Counted from the stretch's first letter, positions 26,473-34,649 are shown. The stretch is 64,000 nucleotides of DNA from Rhodococcus spongiicola (GCF_004011835.1 NZ_RKLN01000001.1:372001-436000); one strand, 5' to 3'. Translations and numbers: made by a program. Notes: generated from the sequence alone by a model not told the origin.

Positions 26473-27341
26473 GCGTCCGAATGATGACCTGGGTTCTCGA
26501 CGAGGCCCCCGTGAATGACTCCACCCAAACCCTCGTGCTGCTGTGCCTCGCTGACCACGCGAACGACGATGGTCTCTGCTGGCCGTCGATCGCGAAGGTT
26601 GCGGCCCGCGCCCGCTGCAGCGAGTCAACCGCCCGCCGCTCGGTCCGCAAGCTCGAGGAGGCTGGACTCATTATCCGCGAAGGCATTTCGCCCGGGCGTG
26701 CGACGAACCTCTACAGGATCATCCCCCGCCGTGAACCCCGTCAGATTGACCGGGTTGGGGATCACTTCACCGCGAAGACTCCGGGAAATAGCATTTCACC
26801 TGCGGATATGCCGTTCGGTGCACCTGTGGATGCCGAACCCTGTCAGATTGACCGGGTTGGACCTCCAACCCTTGCACCGGTGACCACCAACCCTGGCGTG
26901 GGTGACACCCCAACCCTGGCACCGGTGACACCCGAACCATCAATGAACCATCATGAACCGCCAGCAGCTGCGGGCGGCAGCGCGATCGCCGAAACCACGA
27001 GCCGGATCGGCGAACTCGAAACCGCCGTCCGGGCCGTCGGGCTCGGCGCCCGCTTCGATCGCCTCTCGGCCGATGACCGAACGACCATCGACGGCCTGAT
27101 CGACCTTCACGGCGTCCAGGCCCTCGCCGCTCATGCCCTGACCCAGCACCGCCCGAACGATCCGGCAAGGTTCGCGAACGCTTGGATCGAGGCGTGGAAG
27201 GCGCTGCCCGTTCCGGGATTCCAGGCCGCTGCGGCACCGCGCCCTGCGTGCACCGACTGCGACAACGGCTGGATCGACGCCGACACCCCCTGCCCCGTCT
27301 GCCGGTCCAACCTGGTCGGACGGATCGGAGGCGACCAGTGA
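26469..27341 (+). CDS. Helix-turn-helix replication-type protein
   Basis: The 290-residue protein starts MSVRMMTWVLDEAPVNDSTQ. It has an N-terminal winged HTH of the HTH_36/replication-initiator type (TLVLLCLADHANDDGLCWPSIAKVAARARCSESTARRSVRKLEEAGLI), a Pro/Thr-rich linker with a repeated LAPVT-type unit, and a C-terminal Cys cluster (CTDCDNGWIDADTPCPVC), a zinc ribbon. Such proteins act in phage or plasmid replication in actinobacteria. The ATG at 26469 is favoured by the ATGA overlap. The GTGA overlap at its end couples it to the next gene. Confidence 0.8.
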   Translation: MSVRMMTWVLDEAPVNDSTQTLVLLCLADHANDDGLCWPSIAKVAARARCSESTARRSVRKLEEAGLIIREGISPGRATNLYRIIPRREPRQIDRVGDHFTAKTPGNSISPADMPFGAPVDAEPCQIDRVGPPTLAPVTTNPGVGDTPTLAPVTPEPSMNHHEPPAAAGGSAIAETTSRIGELETAVRAVGLGARFDRLSADDRTTIDGLIDLHGVQALAAHALTQHRPNDPARFANAWIEAWKALPVPGFQAAAAPRPACTDCDNGWIDADTPCPVCRSNLVGRIGGDQ

Positions 27342-28201
27342 CCCGGATCCGTTGGGACGTCGTCGCGATCGTCGGGACGACTTACGCAATCGCCGTTCTT
27401 GCATTCGTGCTCAGCTACTCGAAGCTGACCGACCTCGCCGAGCGGGCCAACTACAGCCCGCTGATGGCTCGCGCGTGGCCGCTGATCGTCGACGGCCTCG
27501 CAGTCGTGGCGACAGTCGGGGTCATGCGGATGCGCCGGCGCGGGTACGCATGGTTCCTGCTCTTCGCCGCCACCACCGTCTCGATCGTCGCGGCCATCGC
27601 GAGCGCCATGCTGCCACCCGGACCGCTACCTCCCGTTGCAGCCGCGGCCGTGTCGGTCGCGGCCGCGCTGTGTCTGCTCGCCGCACCGCACCTCGCGGTG
27701 AAGATCCAGCGGGACGCCGCGCAGTCCCGGGACACGTCGCACCTCGCACCTGCGCAGCGCAAGCAGGTGACCGCGCAGACCGGCCTCGCACCTCACACCT
27801 CGCAGCCCGCGCAGGCTTCGCACCGCGCTCCCGCGAAGCCTGCGCCGAGCACTGAGCACCCCCGGTGCGAAGTGAGCACTGAGCAGTCGAGCAGTGCGCC
27901 GCGCACTGAGCAGGCGGACCGCGCAGCTGCGCAGACCACCCCTGATCTGCACACTTCGCAGTTTGCAGCGCACGCTACAGCGCAGGCCGACCGTGAGGTG
28001 CAACTGCATCTCGTCGGCCGCGACGATGCGCAACCTCGTGTTGCGCAGCCGAAACCGCGCGCCGTGAAGTACACCGATGCGCAGATTGCAGAGACCCTCG
28101 CACTCGTCGCATCCGGTGTTTCGCAGCGCGAAGCTGGGCGTCGGATCGGAGCGTCCGGCAACACAGTTCGCGCGTGGGTCGCGAAGGCCGCAGCGCTGTA
28201 G
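27338..28201 (+). CDS. DUF2637-type membrane protein with C-terminal helix-turn-helix
   Basis: The 287-residue protein has four hydrophobic helices in the first 115 residues (VVAIVGTTYAIAVLAFVLSY; PLIVDGLAVVATVGVM; WFLLFAATTVSIVAAIAS; VSVAAALCLLAAP), the DUF2637 layout. A long Ala/Gln/His-rich linker follows, and a C-terminal HTH (TDAQIAETLALVASGVSQREAGRRIGASGNTVRAW). DUF2637 proteins occur on actinobacterial plasmids, ICEs and prophages, and may act in transfer or replication control. The GTG at 27338 overlaps the previous stop (GTGA). Confidence 0.75.
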   Translation: MTRIRWDVVAIVGTTYAIAVLAFVLSYSKLTDLAERANYSPLMARAWPLIVDGLAVVATVGVMRMRRRGYAWFLLFAATTVSIVAAIASAMLPPGPLPPVAAAAVSVAAALCLLAAPHLAVKIQRDAAQSRDTSHLAPAQRKQVTAQTGLAPHTSQPAQASHRAPAKPAPSTEHPRCEVSTEQSSSAPRTEQADRAAAQTTPDLHTSQFAAHATAQADREVQLHLVGRDDAQPRVAQPKPRAVKYTDAQIAETLALVASGVSQREAGRRIGASGNTVRAWVAKAAAL

Positions 28202-28210
28202 CAGGACGGC

Positions 28211-28294
28211 GCATGCGACACCCCGCGAATGCCCTCGCAGCGAAAGCACGCCCGGTACGTTGAAGCGAGTGGCGTGCTTGCGGGGTGTCGATGC
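28211..28294. promoter_or_regulatory. Nested inverted repeat upstream of the EVE-like/HNH gene
   Basis: Left arm 28211-28226 (GCATGCGACACCCCGC) pairs, with one bulge, with 28280-28294. Inside, AAGCACGCC (28244-28252) pairs with 28271-28279. The whole palindromic region fills the gap between the DUF2637 gene and the nuclease gene and ends 20 nt before its start. It could be a terminator/attenuator or operator. Confidence 0.6.
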
Positions 28295-28314
28295 GACAAG
28301 AAGGGAAGGCTCTA

Positions 28315-29232
28315 GTGGCATTTTGGTGGGCCACCCAGACGACGAACCATGAAGAGGCGATCGAGCAGGGATCCTTGTGGACGGCCCGCAATAACAAAGG
28401 AAAGCTGAAGGAAGCTCGTCGCCCGATCTTGGAGATTCAACCCGGCGATATCGTCTTCCACTACAGCAACAACTACTTGCGTGCAGTCAGTGTCGCCACG
28501 GCTCCCTGGTGTCACGCGGATCGCCCGAAAGGCTATCCGACGAGGCCGGAGGATGACCGCAACGACGGGTACCTTGTTGCCGTCGATCCGATCGTGACAG
28601 GGCTCGAAATCCACCGCGAGCGGGTTGCCGAGCTCCTGCCCCACGGCGCGCCAGGACCCCTCAATAGGGTTGGCCGAGTAGCCCGGGGGAAGTATCTCTC
28701 ACGCCTCAAGCCCGACGAAGCTGCGCGACTCCTCGGAATGATTGAGCTCAACTACATCCCGGATGCTGGCGCCGGCAAGCACGACCCAGGGACCGAGGAG
28801 CCAGCCACCACCGACGCACGGGTTTCAGCTACCCGGAGACTCGAGCAAGCCAGGTTCCGCGCGGAGCTGTTTGAAGACAAGAGCGACGGGTGCTGCGGGC
28901 TTTGCGATCGATCTCTGCCAGGGAACTTGCTTGTAGCGGCGCACATCAAGCCCCGAGCGCTATGCACTGATGCGGAGCGGCAGGCCTTCCGGAAGGTTGG
29001 AATGCTTGCCTGCGCTCTTGGTTGCGATGCTCTCTTCGAACACGGCTACGTAAGCGTTGATCGAACCGGCATTATCGTCAGCTTCGCGAGACCGTCACAC
29101 CCCGCACTCTCCGAGGCCCTTGATGCTTTGGTGGGACGGACGTGCCCTGCCCACAACAACGATCGTGCTGAGGCGTTTAGCGTTCATCACGACAGAAGCC
29201 TCGCTAAACATCACTACCGAACGCTCCGCTGA
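28315..29232 (+). CDS. EVE-like domain fused to HNH endonuclease (predicted modification-dependent nuclease)
   Basis: The 305-residue protein has two parts. Residues 1-150 look like a PUA/EVE-type reader (AFWWATQTTNHEEAIEQGSLW, EIQPGDIVFHYSNNYLRAVSVATAPW, then DGYLVAVDP). The C-terminal part (from about 175) is an HNH_2 nuclease: CGLCDRSLPGNLLVAAHIKPRA and ALGCDALFEHGYVSVDRTG, with His residues in the expected places. Fusions of this kind are known or predicted to cut DNA with modified bases, so a phage-exclusion role is inferred. I set the start at GTG 28315 because AAGGGAAGG lies 5 nt before it. It has a structured leader. Confidence 0.65.
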   Translation: MAFWWATQTTNHEEAIEQGSLWTARNNKGKLKEARRPILEIQPGDIVFHYSNNYLRAVSVATAPWCHADRPKGYPTRPEDDRNDGYLVAVDPIVTGLEIHRERVAELLPHGAPGPLNRVGRVARGKYLSRLKPDEAARLLGMIELNYIPDAGAGKHDPGTEEPATTDARVSATRRLEQARFRAELFEDKSDGCCGLCDRSLPGNLLVAAHIKPRALCTDAERQAFRKVGMLACALGCDALFEHGYVSVDRTGIIVSFARPSHPALSEALDALVGRTCPAHNNDRAEAFSVHHDRSLAKHHYRTLR

Positions 29233-29304
29233 ACTGGCTGCGTCGCGCGCGGAGTGTCCCTTCAGGGCGTGACCTAGCGATGCCGCGGTTGCGATCATGC
29301 GGTG

Positions 29305-29392
29305 CGGCACTACTTGCGCCGCCAGCGTTCCCCGAAGTCGAGCGGCCCAGTGTGTGGTGGCCGGTACAGGATCACCCCGCAGGTGCGGCGGT
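29305..29392 (-). pseudogene. Truncated copy of the zinc-ribbon gene 3' end
   Basis: Read on the minus strand this encodes ...CGVILYRPPHTGPLDFGERWRRK and a stop, nearly the same as the last 25 residues of the intact gene at 30725-30946. The N-terminal part is missing. Together the two copies bracket the beta-propeller gene as direct DNA repeats. Confidence 0.65.
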
Positions 29393-29551
29393 TCTGCCGA
29401 CTCGGACGGGTGTCCGATTCGTCCCGTATAGTCCTCACCCGCGGGGGACGACGGTTCGTTCTCGACCTTTCGGTGCCCTGCGCGTACTGCGCCCGTAGAG
29501 ATGCCTGTGCCTCATCCGCACTTCCTCATTGGCCGAAGGAGCCTAGTCACG

Positions 29552-30679
29552 ATGTCACACAACACCTTTGTTCCGGCTGGCCGCGGAGGTGACCCGGGCT
29601 CGAGGACTCGCACCAGGCGACGGCGCGAGGCGGGACTCGTCGCTGCCCTGGCGGCCGGGCTGATGCTCGCGGCCGGCCCGGCCGCCCAGGCTGACACTGT
29701 CACCGACACGATCCCGCTCGGAACGACACAGCCGTATGGGGTGGCAATCACTCCGGACGGCAACTGGGCCTACGTCGCCGACAGTGTCGACGGCATCGCG
29801 CCGGTGATCGACACCTCAACGAACACGGTCACCACCTCGATCCAGGTCGGCGGACTGCTGGCCGACGTCGCGTTCACCCCGGACGGCACCCGCGCATACG
29901 TCACCAACGGCGGTAACGGCACGGTTTCGGTGATCGACACCGCCACCAACACCGTCATCGACACCATCGACAGTGTCGACGGTGTCGAGACCACAATCGG
30001 GGTGGCGATCACCCCCGACGGCACCCGCGCCTACGTCACCCACCTAGACTTCTTCGGCGACGAGGGGGAGCAGCACGACGGCAAGGTGTCCGTGATCGAT
30101 ACCGCCACCAACACCGTCACCGACACCATCGACGTCCCCCAATATCCGTACGACGTGGCGATCACCCCGGACGGCACCCGTGCCTACGTCACAGGAACCT
30201 CAGTGTCGGTGATCGACACCACCACCAACACCGTCACCGACACCATCGACGTCGGCGCAACCTTGGTGGCGATCACCCCCGACGGCACCCGCGCCTACGT
30301 CACTAGCGAGGACCCGGTGGTGTCGGTGATCGACACCACCACCAACACCGTCACCGCCACAGTCCCGGTCGGAGATTGGTCACGCGGGGTGGCGATCACT
30401 CCCGACGGCACCCGCGCCTACGTCACCCTCGACGAGGAGGGCTCGGTGTCGGTGATCGACACCACCACCAACACCGTCACCGACACCATCGACGTCGGCA
30501 ACCGCCCGGCATACCTGGCAATCACGCCCGACGGCACCCAGGCATACGTCACGAACAGTCGCGACGGCACCGTGTCGGTGATCGCGATCACCGAACCGTC
30601 CACCGGATCCCTGGGATCGCTCGAGTCCTTGCCCGAGTTCCTGGATTCGCTCGAGTCCTTGCTCGACAGCCTGGGATAG
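29552..30679 (+). CDS. Secreted YVTN-type beta-propeller protein
   Basis: The 375-residue protein has a twin-basic N-terminus (RTRTRRRREAG), a signal peptide (LVAALAAGLMLAAGPAAQA) and about seven 40-residue repeats of the YVTN form (VAITPDGTRAYVT...VSVIDTTTNTVTDTIDVG), the right number for one propeller. It ends TGSLGSLESLPEFLDSLESL, a Gly-Ser-Leu tail also seen in the Cys-pair/WGT proteins. The ATG at 29552 has GGAG 10 nt upstream; an upstream GTG frame lacks a ribosome site. It is likely lysogenic-conversion cargo on the cell surface. The repeats are also near-identical in DNA, so unequal crossing-over is possible. Confidence 0.8.
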   Translation: MSHNTFVPAGRGGDPGSRTRTRRRREAGLVAALAAGLMLAAGPAAQADTVTDTIPLGTTQPYGVAITPDGNWAYVADSVDGIAPVIDTSTNTVTTSIQVGGLLADVAFTPDGTRAYVTNGGNGTVSVIDTATNTVIDTIDSVDGVETTIGVAITPDGTRAYVTHLDFFGDEGEQHDGKVSVIDTATNTVTDTIDVPQYPYDVAITPDGTRAYVTGTSVSVIDTTTNTVTDTIDVGATLVAITPDGTRAYVTSEDPVVSVIDTTTNTVTATVPVGDWSRGVAITPDGTRAYVTLDEEGSVSVIDTTTNTVTDTIDVGNRPAYLAITPDGTQAYVTNSRDGTVSVIAITEPSTGSLGSLESLPEFLDSLESLLDSLG

Positions 30680-30717
30680 CACGACGCAAGCTCCCCCGCC
30701 TCAGCTCGAGGTCGTTG

Positions 30718-30800
30718 TGTCGCACTAGCTTCGCCGCCAGCGTTCCCCGAAGTCGAGCGGTCCAGCGTGAGGTGGCCGATACAGGATCACCCCGCAGGCC
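30718..30800. repeat. Second copy of the direct repeat flanking the beta-propeller gene
   Basis: This 80-bp stretch, including CGCCAGCGTTCCCCGAAGTC, matches 29305-29392 with few differences. It is the 3' end of the intact zinc-ribbon gene. Confidence 0.7.
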
Positions 30801-30946
30801 CTGCATTCGTAGGTGCGGTGTCCACCGGCGTCGGTACATCCGCAGGCCATCCAGCCGACGATGACGCGGCCAGGTCCGAGCCGATGGCCGGCCGGGCACG
30901 TTTTCGGTGCGCGCTCATACCTCGGCACCCACCCATATTCGCACAC
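30725..30946 (-). CDS. Small zinc-ribbon protein
   Basis: The 73-residue protein (GTG start at 30946) has CPAGHRLGPGRVIVGWMACGC, YECRACGVILYRPPH, with spaced Cys and His residues for one or two zinc sites. The C-terminus is basic. I recognise the type as a small conserved actinobacterial hypothetical but know no function. Its 3' end is duplicated upstream of the beta-propeller gene. Confidence 0.6.
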   Translation of the reverse strand: MCEYGWVPRYERAPKTCPAGHRLGPGRVIVGWMACGCTDAGGHRTYECRACGVILYRPPHAGPLDFGERWRRS

Positions 30947-31001
30947 ACGTTCGAGTGTGGTGTTATGGTTGCGCGGTGGCCTGAGGGAAGCGGGCCATGC
31001 G

Positions 31002-31036
31002 AACGCCCCGCCGTAGTTGACTTACGGCGGGGCGTT
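31002..31036. terminator. Hairpin terminator left of the lipoprotein gene
   Basis: AACGCCCCGCCGTA (31002-31015) pairs with TACGGCGGGGCGTT (31023-31036), then GTTG. It lies between the zinc-ribbon gene and the lipoprotein gene. Confidence 0.75.
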
Positions 31037-31088
31037 GTTGTGCGTGGCGTACCGCACAAGCAGACCAGCCGCGTGGTTTGATGCCGCT

Positions 31089-31457
31089 ATGAAACGGACA
31101 ATCGCAGCAATTGCCCTTGCATCCACCGCCCTACTCGTCACTGCATGCGGCGAGACCCAGCGCGACAAGATCGAAGAGGCCGCGAAGGCAAACGGAATGA
31201 CGGATGTGCAGTTCTTGGCCTGCGAAGACTTCGCGAACGGCATCGGCAACATCTCATCAGAGGATCAGGGCGCCCGAATCGAACTCGCTCGCGAAGTGAA
31301 CGAGTGGGCGCAGAAGGGCGGCGAGGATTTAGCGACAGCCGGTGATTCGCTCGCGCGTACCGCGACTGGGTCCACAACTAGCTGGAATGTCGCCTCTGAC
31401 GGGTTCGCTGAGGCGTGCTGGCGGGCAGGGTGGCCCAGGCCCGGCACGGTCGAATAG
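31089..31457 (+). CDS. Prophage-encoded lipoprotein
   Basis: The 122-residue protein starts MKRTIAAIALASTALLVTAC, a lipoprotein signal peptide with lipobox V-T-A-C (Cys 20). The mature part is helical with two further cysteines (FLACEDFA and AEACWRAG). The ATG at 31089 follows a weak ribosome site. It is on the plus strand, flanked by two near-identical hairpin terminators, against the direction of the late genes: the layout of a moron expressed from the lysogen. Lipoproteins of this kind in other prophages block superinfection; here that is inference. Confidence 0.75.
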   Translation: MKRTIAAIALASTALLVTACGETQRDKIEEAAKANGMTDVQFLACEDFANGIGNISSEDQGARIELAREVNEWAQKGGEDLATAGDSLARTATGSTTSWNVASDGFAEACWRAGWPRPGTVE

Positions 31458-31483
31458 CTGCTGCCCCATCCGCGGCATCCGAT

Positions 31484-31514
31484 CGCCCCGCCGTAGCTGG
31501 TTTACGGCGGGGCG
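31484..31514. terminator. Hairpin terminator right of the lipoprotein gene
   Basis: CGCCCCGCCGTA (31484-31495) pairs with 31503-31514. The stem repeats the sequence of the hairpin at 31002-31036. Confidence 0.75.
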
Positions 31515-31633
31515 TCGTCGTAGTAGCGGTGCATCGCCAGTTCCCAGCGCACGAGGTCGATTGCCTCGCGTACCCGTGGGTCGTCTGGGTTGTAGCCTTC
31601 GTCGCGGATCGCGGCGGCTTCGATCGGGTCCAT
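31502..31633 (-). CDS. Small acidic protein after the tail-fibre genes
   Basis: The 43-residue frame starts MDPIEAAAIRDEGYNPDDPR and ends YYDDAPP. Its composition is protein-like and acidic, but the ATG at 31633 has no clear ribosome site and its end overlaps the hairpin at 31484-31514. It may be expressed by read-through from the late operon. Confidence 0.4.
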   Translation of the reverse strand: MDPIEAAAIRDEGYNPDDPRVREAIDLVRWELAMHRYYDDAPP

Positions 31634-31683
31634 GTCTGTTGTGACGCAGTGGCTGGCTGATCGGTTTCCTTGAGACGACGAAA

Positions 31684-31715
31684 CGCCCCCACCCGGAGAA
31701 GGGTGGGGGCGTTGT
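31684..31715 (-). terminator. Late operon terminator
   Basis: AACGCCCCCACCC (31684-31696) pairs perfectly with 31703-31715 around loop GGAGAA, directly after the last tail gene (stop at 31722). It is the natural end of the leftward late transcript. Confidence 0.8.
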
Positions 31716-31721
31716 TCGTGT

Positions 31722-32621
31722 CTAGGCCAGCTTCGAGATGAGCAAAAACATCTCTCCCGCCTGGACTCGCATAGGGAAGGTGTCCGCACGCAGCGTGGGT
31801 AGGACGTAGGTCTCGGAGGGGACCGAGACTGTCTGCGTGGAGATCCCGTAGTCGCTGTCACCGATGTAGTGGAGGTAGACCTCGTTTTCGTTCGCCCCGA
31901 CCGGGAACCGGCCACGGGATTGGAACGGCCACAACACCCCCCAGGTGACCTGGTAGGTGCCCGCGGGCAGGAGAATCCCTGATCCCGCTGCCGTCGGCCA
32001 CTGCGCCAGCGAGTTGATCGGGGCGACGTTCACTGGCGCATCGCCGCTGGTTGTGACTTCGACATCTTCCTGCGACTCGTAGTAGGAGCCGAGCCGATAC
32101 GAAAGCTTGGTCATGTCGGCGGCGAGCACCCGACTACTCGAAAGGCTGCTCGAGATGTATGCCTGCATCGCGATTCGCTGATCGGTACCGCCCGGGATGA
32201 TGGCAGCCACCTCCGTCGTGGCGCCCTCCCGCCTGACCAATCCCTGCAGGGTGAAGGCTTCAGCGGACGCGCCGTCGACGATGCGGGCATCGCGGTTCGA
32301 CTCCGTGACGTTGGAGTTCGTGGTGGTCGCGATACCGGTCACCATGAACGAAGCGTGCCCGGGGATCACCAACCCGCTGGTGCTGGGTGAGGTCGGGTCG
32401 GTGTCCGGGAAGGCGGGGTCGAGTCTCCAGCCGAGCACCTTCTGCCAGGTCTCGCTTCCGAGCTGTTGCGTGCCATCCTTGAGCAGCCCCTGCGCGGTGA
32501 TGCGACCACCTGGCGACAGATCGACCCAGCCGAGGGAGGCGTCGTGGACCCACACCTCTTCGATCTCGGTGGCTCCGAAGAACACCTGCCCGACCTCAGT
32601 GGAGCCGTACTGCATCGGCAT
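31722..32621 (-). CDS. Minor tail / receptor-binding type protein
   Basis: The 299-residue protein starts MPMQYGSTEVGQVFFGATEIEEVWVHDASLGWVDL, a pattern seen at the N-terminus of actinophage minor tail proteins. The rest is beta-rich (AGTYQVTWGVLWPF, VYLHYIGDSDYG). As the last gene of the tail module it likely forms the distal fibre. A specific receptor cannot be named. Confidence 0.65.
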   Translation of the reverse strand: MPMQYGSTEVGQVFFGATEIEEVWVHDASLGWVDLSPGGRITAQGLLKDGTQQLGSETWQKVLGWRLDPAFPDTDPTSPSTSGLVIPGHASFMVTGIATTTNSNVTESNRDARIVDGASAEAFTLQGLVRREGATTEVAAIIPGGTDQRIAMQAYISSSLSSSRVLAADMTKLSYRLGSYYESQEDVEVTTSGDAPVNVAPINSLAQWPTAAGSGILLPAGTYQVTWGVLWPFQSRGRFPVGANENEVYLHYIGDSDYGISTQTVSVPSETYVLPTLRADTFPMRVQAGEMFLLISKLA

Positions 32622-32634
32622 AGGTGCCTCCGTC

Positions 32635-33750
32635 TCAGCCCTTGGGGATCAGATAGAGGACATCGTCTTCCGGCGATGCCGGTAGCGAGTCCACCAGCTG
32701 GATCCGTTCCTTCACAAATTTCACGTTGGTGGCGTGCTCGGGGTTGTCTGGGTCTGGGTCTCCCACTGTGATGACCCCACCGGTGGCGCGGTACGGGATG
32801 GTGCCCTGTCTGGGCTGTGAGGAGAACTCGATCGGTGAGTTCTGGCCGCTGCTGTTGGTGCCGTAGAGCCTGCTGCCTGTGGAGGTCGTCGGGACACGGC
32901 CGGCGACCTGGGTGTTCACATAGCCCTCCGAGGCCGCGCCGGACACGTCGTCGACGGATAGCGTGACCGCGCCCGTTCTGCCGGCGACCGTCTGCACCGG
33001 GCTGGTGGGATACACCCACTCGACCCAGGAGGTGATCTGGGATGCGTTGTCGGCGGCGAGGACCCACATGGTGCCGGTGTCGGTGCGGATGCACCAGTCG
33101 CCGCGCTGCCCTGTCAGGGACAGCATCGCCGATTGTGAGGCGACCGCCCCGAGGTGATCGGTCACGGCGACGGCCGGGATCTGCGACTGCGGGATCTTGC
33201 CGTCGCCGTCGAGGTCGGCCTTGTTTGCCAGTGTCTGCGCCGCCTGTATGGCGCTCTGCTCGGCGGCGCCCGCGGACTCGAAGGCTCGATCGGCATCGGC
33301 CTTTACCTCTTGCCGCACCGCTTCGGCGCCGTCCGCGATCGCGTCATCGACGCGCGTCTCGGCGCGGTTCGCCGCATCCTCGGCGCGACCCGCGCTGGAC
33401 TCGGCCGACGTCGCGGCCGCCCACGCCTTCGACACCAGCGGGTCCGGCACCTCCGCGAATTGCTCGATCAGATCCATCAGGTCGACCGACTCGTCGGAGT
33501 CGGGGACGACGATCGTGTAGACCTCGGTGAACCAGCCCGACTCGACCCGCACGGTGTAGCCGCCCGGGACCAGGTCGGGAGAGTCCGCCACACCATCGGA
33601 CGAGACCGTCACCTCGATCGGCTCCGGTGTGAGGATGTCGTCCGTGCCGGCACGTCGCAGCTCGGTGGGCGTGAACGTGATTGTGCCGCTGGATAGGTCG
33701 GTGCCGTTCGGCAGAACGAAGTGCGCGGCAACGCTAGTCACCCGAATCAC
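32635..33750 (-). CDS. Tail fibre-like protein
   Basis: The 371-residue protein has an N-terminal beta-domain (TITFTPTELRRAGTD, GGYTVRVESGWFTEVYTIVVPD), an alanine-rich coiled-coil shaft (about 115-190: AAATSAESSAGRAEDAANRAE and following), then PQSQIPAVAVTDHL and QTVAGRTGAVTLSVDDVSGA, typical of fibre shafts. The order head domain, shaft, distal domain fits a trimeric fibre. It overlaps the next upstream gene by 17 bp. Confidence 0.75.
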   Translation of the reverse strand: MIRVTSVAAHFVLPNGTDLSSGTITFTPTELRRAGTDDILTPEPIEVTVSSDGVADSPDLVPGGYTVRVESGWFTEVYTIVVPDSDESVDLMDLIEQFAEVPDPLVSKAWAAATSAESSAGRAEDAANRAETRVDDAIADGAEAVRQEVKADADRAFESAGAAEQSAIQAAQTLANKADLDGDGKIPQSQIPAVAVTDHLGAVASQSAMLSLTGQRGDWCIRTDTGTMWVLAADNASQITSWVEWVYPTSPVQTVAGRTGAVTLSVDDVSGAASEGYVNTQVAGRVPTTSTGSRLYGTNSSGQNSPIEFSSQPRQGTIPYRATGGVITVGDPDPDNPEHATNVKFVKERIQLVDSLPASPEDDVLYLIPKG

Positions 33751-34396
33751 CCTCTCCTGTGTCGCCGGTCTCTGTGTCGCGGGAGATGTGTTGCACGGTC
33801 AGTCGGCTCCGGTCGGGGCCGCCGAGGATCCCTCGTCCGACGGCGAGGGTGGTGACGTACGCCTGGACCTGATAGTCGGCCGCGGGGACCACCACGGAGC
33901 AGATGTTGGTGCTCGATGTCGCCGAGTTTTCGGAGAGTTTCGCCTTCATCCGCGAGAACACGGTGCCGTTCGGTCTGAGGATCCTGATTTCCCACTCCGC
34001 CGCGCTGCCCACAAGGGTCCAGTCGAACCAGAGTTGGCAGCGGATATCCCACAAACCCTGGTCTTCGAGGACGATGCGCCCGAACAACAGATGGCAGCCC
34101 TGCATAGGCCCGATCTGGTTGGAGAAATCGCACGGACCTACCTGGGTGAGTCCTCTGTCTGTGTCCATGTACGCGCTGCCGTAGTCCAGCAGCGGGGAGA
34201 GCAGGTCGGTGCGTTCGTTCAGGCCGAGTTGCCCGTCCCGGAAACCGTTACCGGCATCCTTGACCTTGTCGAAACCGCCGAGAACGCCCCCCGAGATCTC
34301 GTCCTTGTACTCGTCTTCCGACTTCGTCGCCCAATCTTCGATGCCGCCGAACCCGACGAGCATCCCGTCAGGAGTTTCCCCAGCAGGTGAGGTCAC
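33734..34396 (-). CDS. Minor tail protein
   Basis: The 220-residue protein has an N-terminal helical part and a beta-sandwich-like C-terminal half (GLWDIRCQLWFDWTLVGSAAEWEIRILRPNGTVFSRMKA; YQVQAYVTTLAVGRG), as in small virion surface proteins of actinophages. It lies between the lysis genes and the fibre gene. No more precise role can be assigned. Confidence 0.6.
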   Translation of the reverse strand: MTSPAGETPDGMLVGFGGIEDWATKSEDEYKDEISGGVLGGFDKVKDAGNGFRDGQLGLNERTDLLSPLLDYGSAYMDTDRGLTQVGPCDFSNQIGPMQGCHLLFGRIVLEDQGLWDIRCQLWFDWTLVGSAAEWEIRILRPNGTVFSRMKAKLSENSATSSTNICSVVVPAADYQVQAYVTTLAVGRGILGGPDRSRLTVQHISRDTETGDTGEGDSGD

Positions 34397-34399
34397 CGG

Positions 34400-34648
34400 T
34401 CACACCTCGTCTCGCAGATCGTCCGGGATGGCCGGTGGTGCGCCGACTCGCCCTGCCGCATCCCACCGCAGCCAATCCCGGATGTTGCGGACGGCGCTTC
34501 GGAGGAGACGGCGAGACTCGAGTTCCGACCGTTGCAGCCGCTCCATGTCGGTGCGCAGTTCCGCGATCTGCTTGGCTTGCCGGGCGTTCCAGGCGGCAAG
34601 CACACCAGCGATCGCCACACCGAGTGCTTGGATGATGTCGGGCACCAT
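34400..34648 (-). CDS. Small membrane protein of the lysis cassette (second holin-like)
   Basis: The 82-residue protein has one N-terminal transmembrane helix (IIQALGVAIAGVLAAW) and then a charged coiled coil (QAKQIAELRTDMERLQRSELESRRLL). Actinophage lysis cassettes often hold a second small membrane protein beside the holin; this fits. It starts one base after the holin gene ends. Confidence 0.65.
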   Translation of the reverse strand: MVPDIIQALGVAIAGVLAAWNARQAKQIAELRTDMERLQRSELESRRLLRSAVRNIRDWLRWDAAGRVGAPPAIPDDLRDEV

Positions 34649-34649
34649 G

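Noticed and set aside
29700-30600. Tandem DNA repeats that might be taken for a CRISPR array
   Set aside because: They are the in-frame repeats of the beta-propeller gene, about 120 bp long with sequence variation, without spacer structure. No CRISPR array or cas gene is present.
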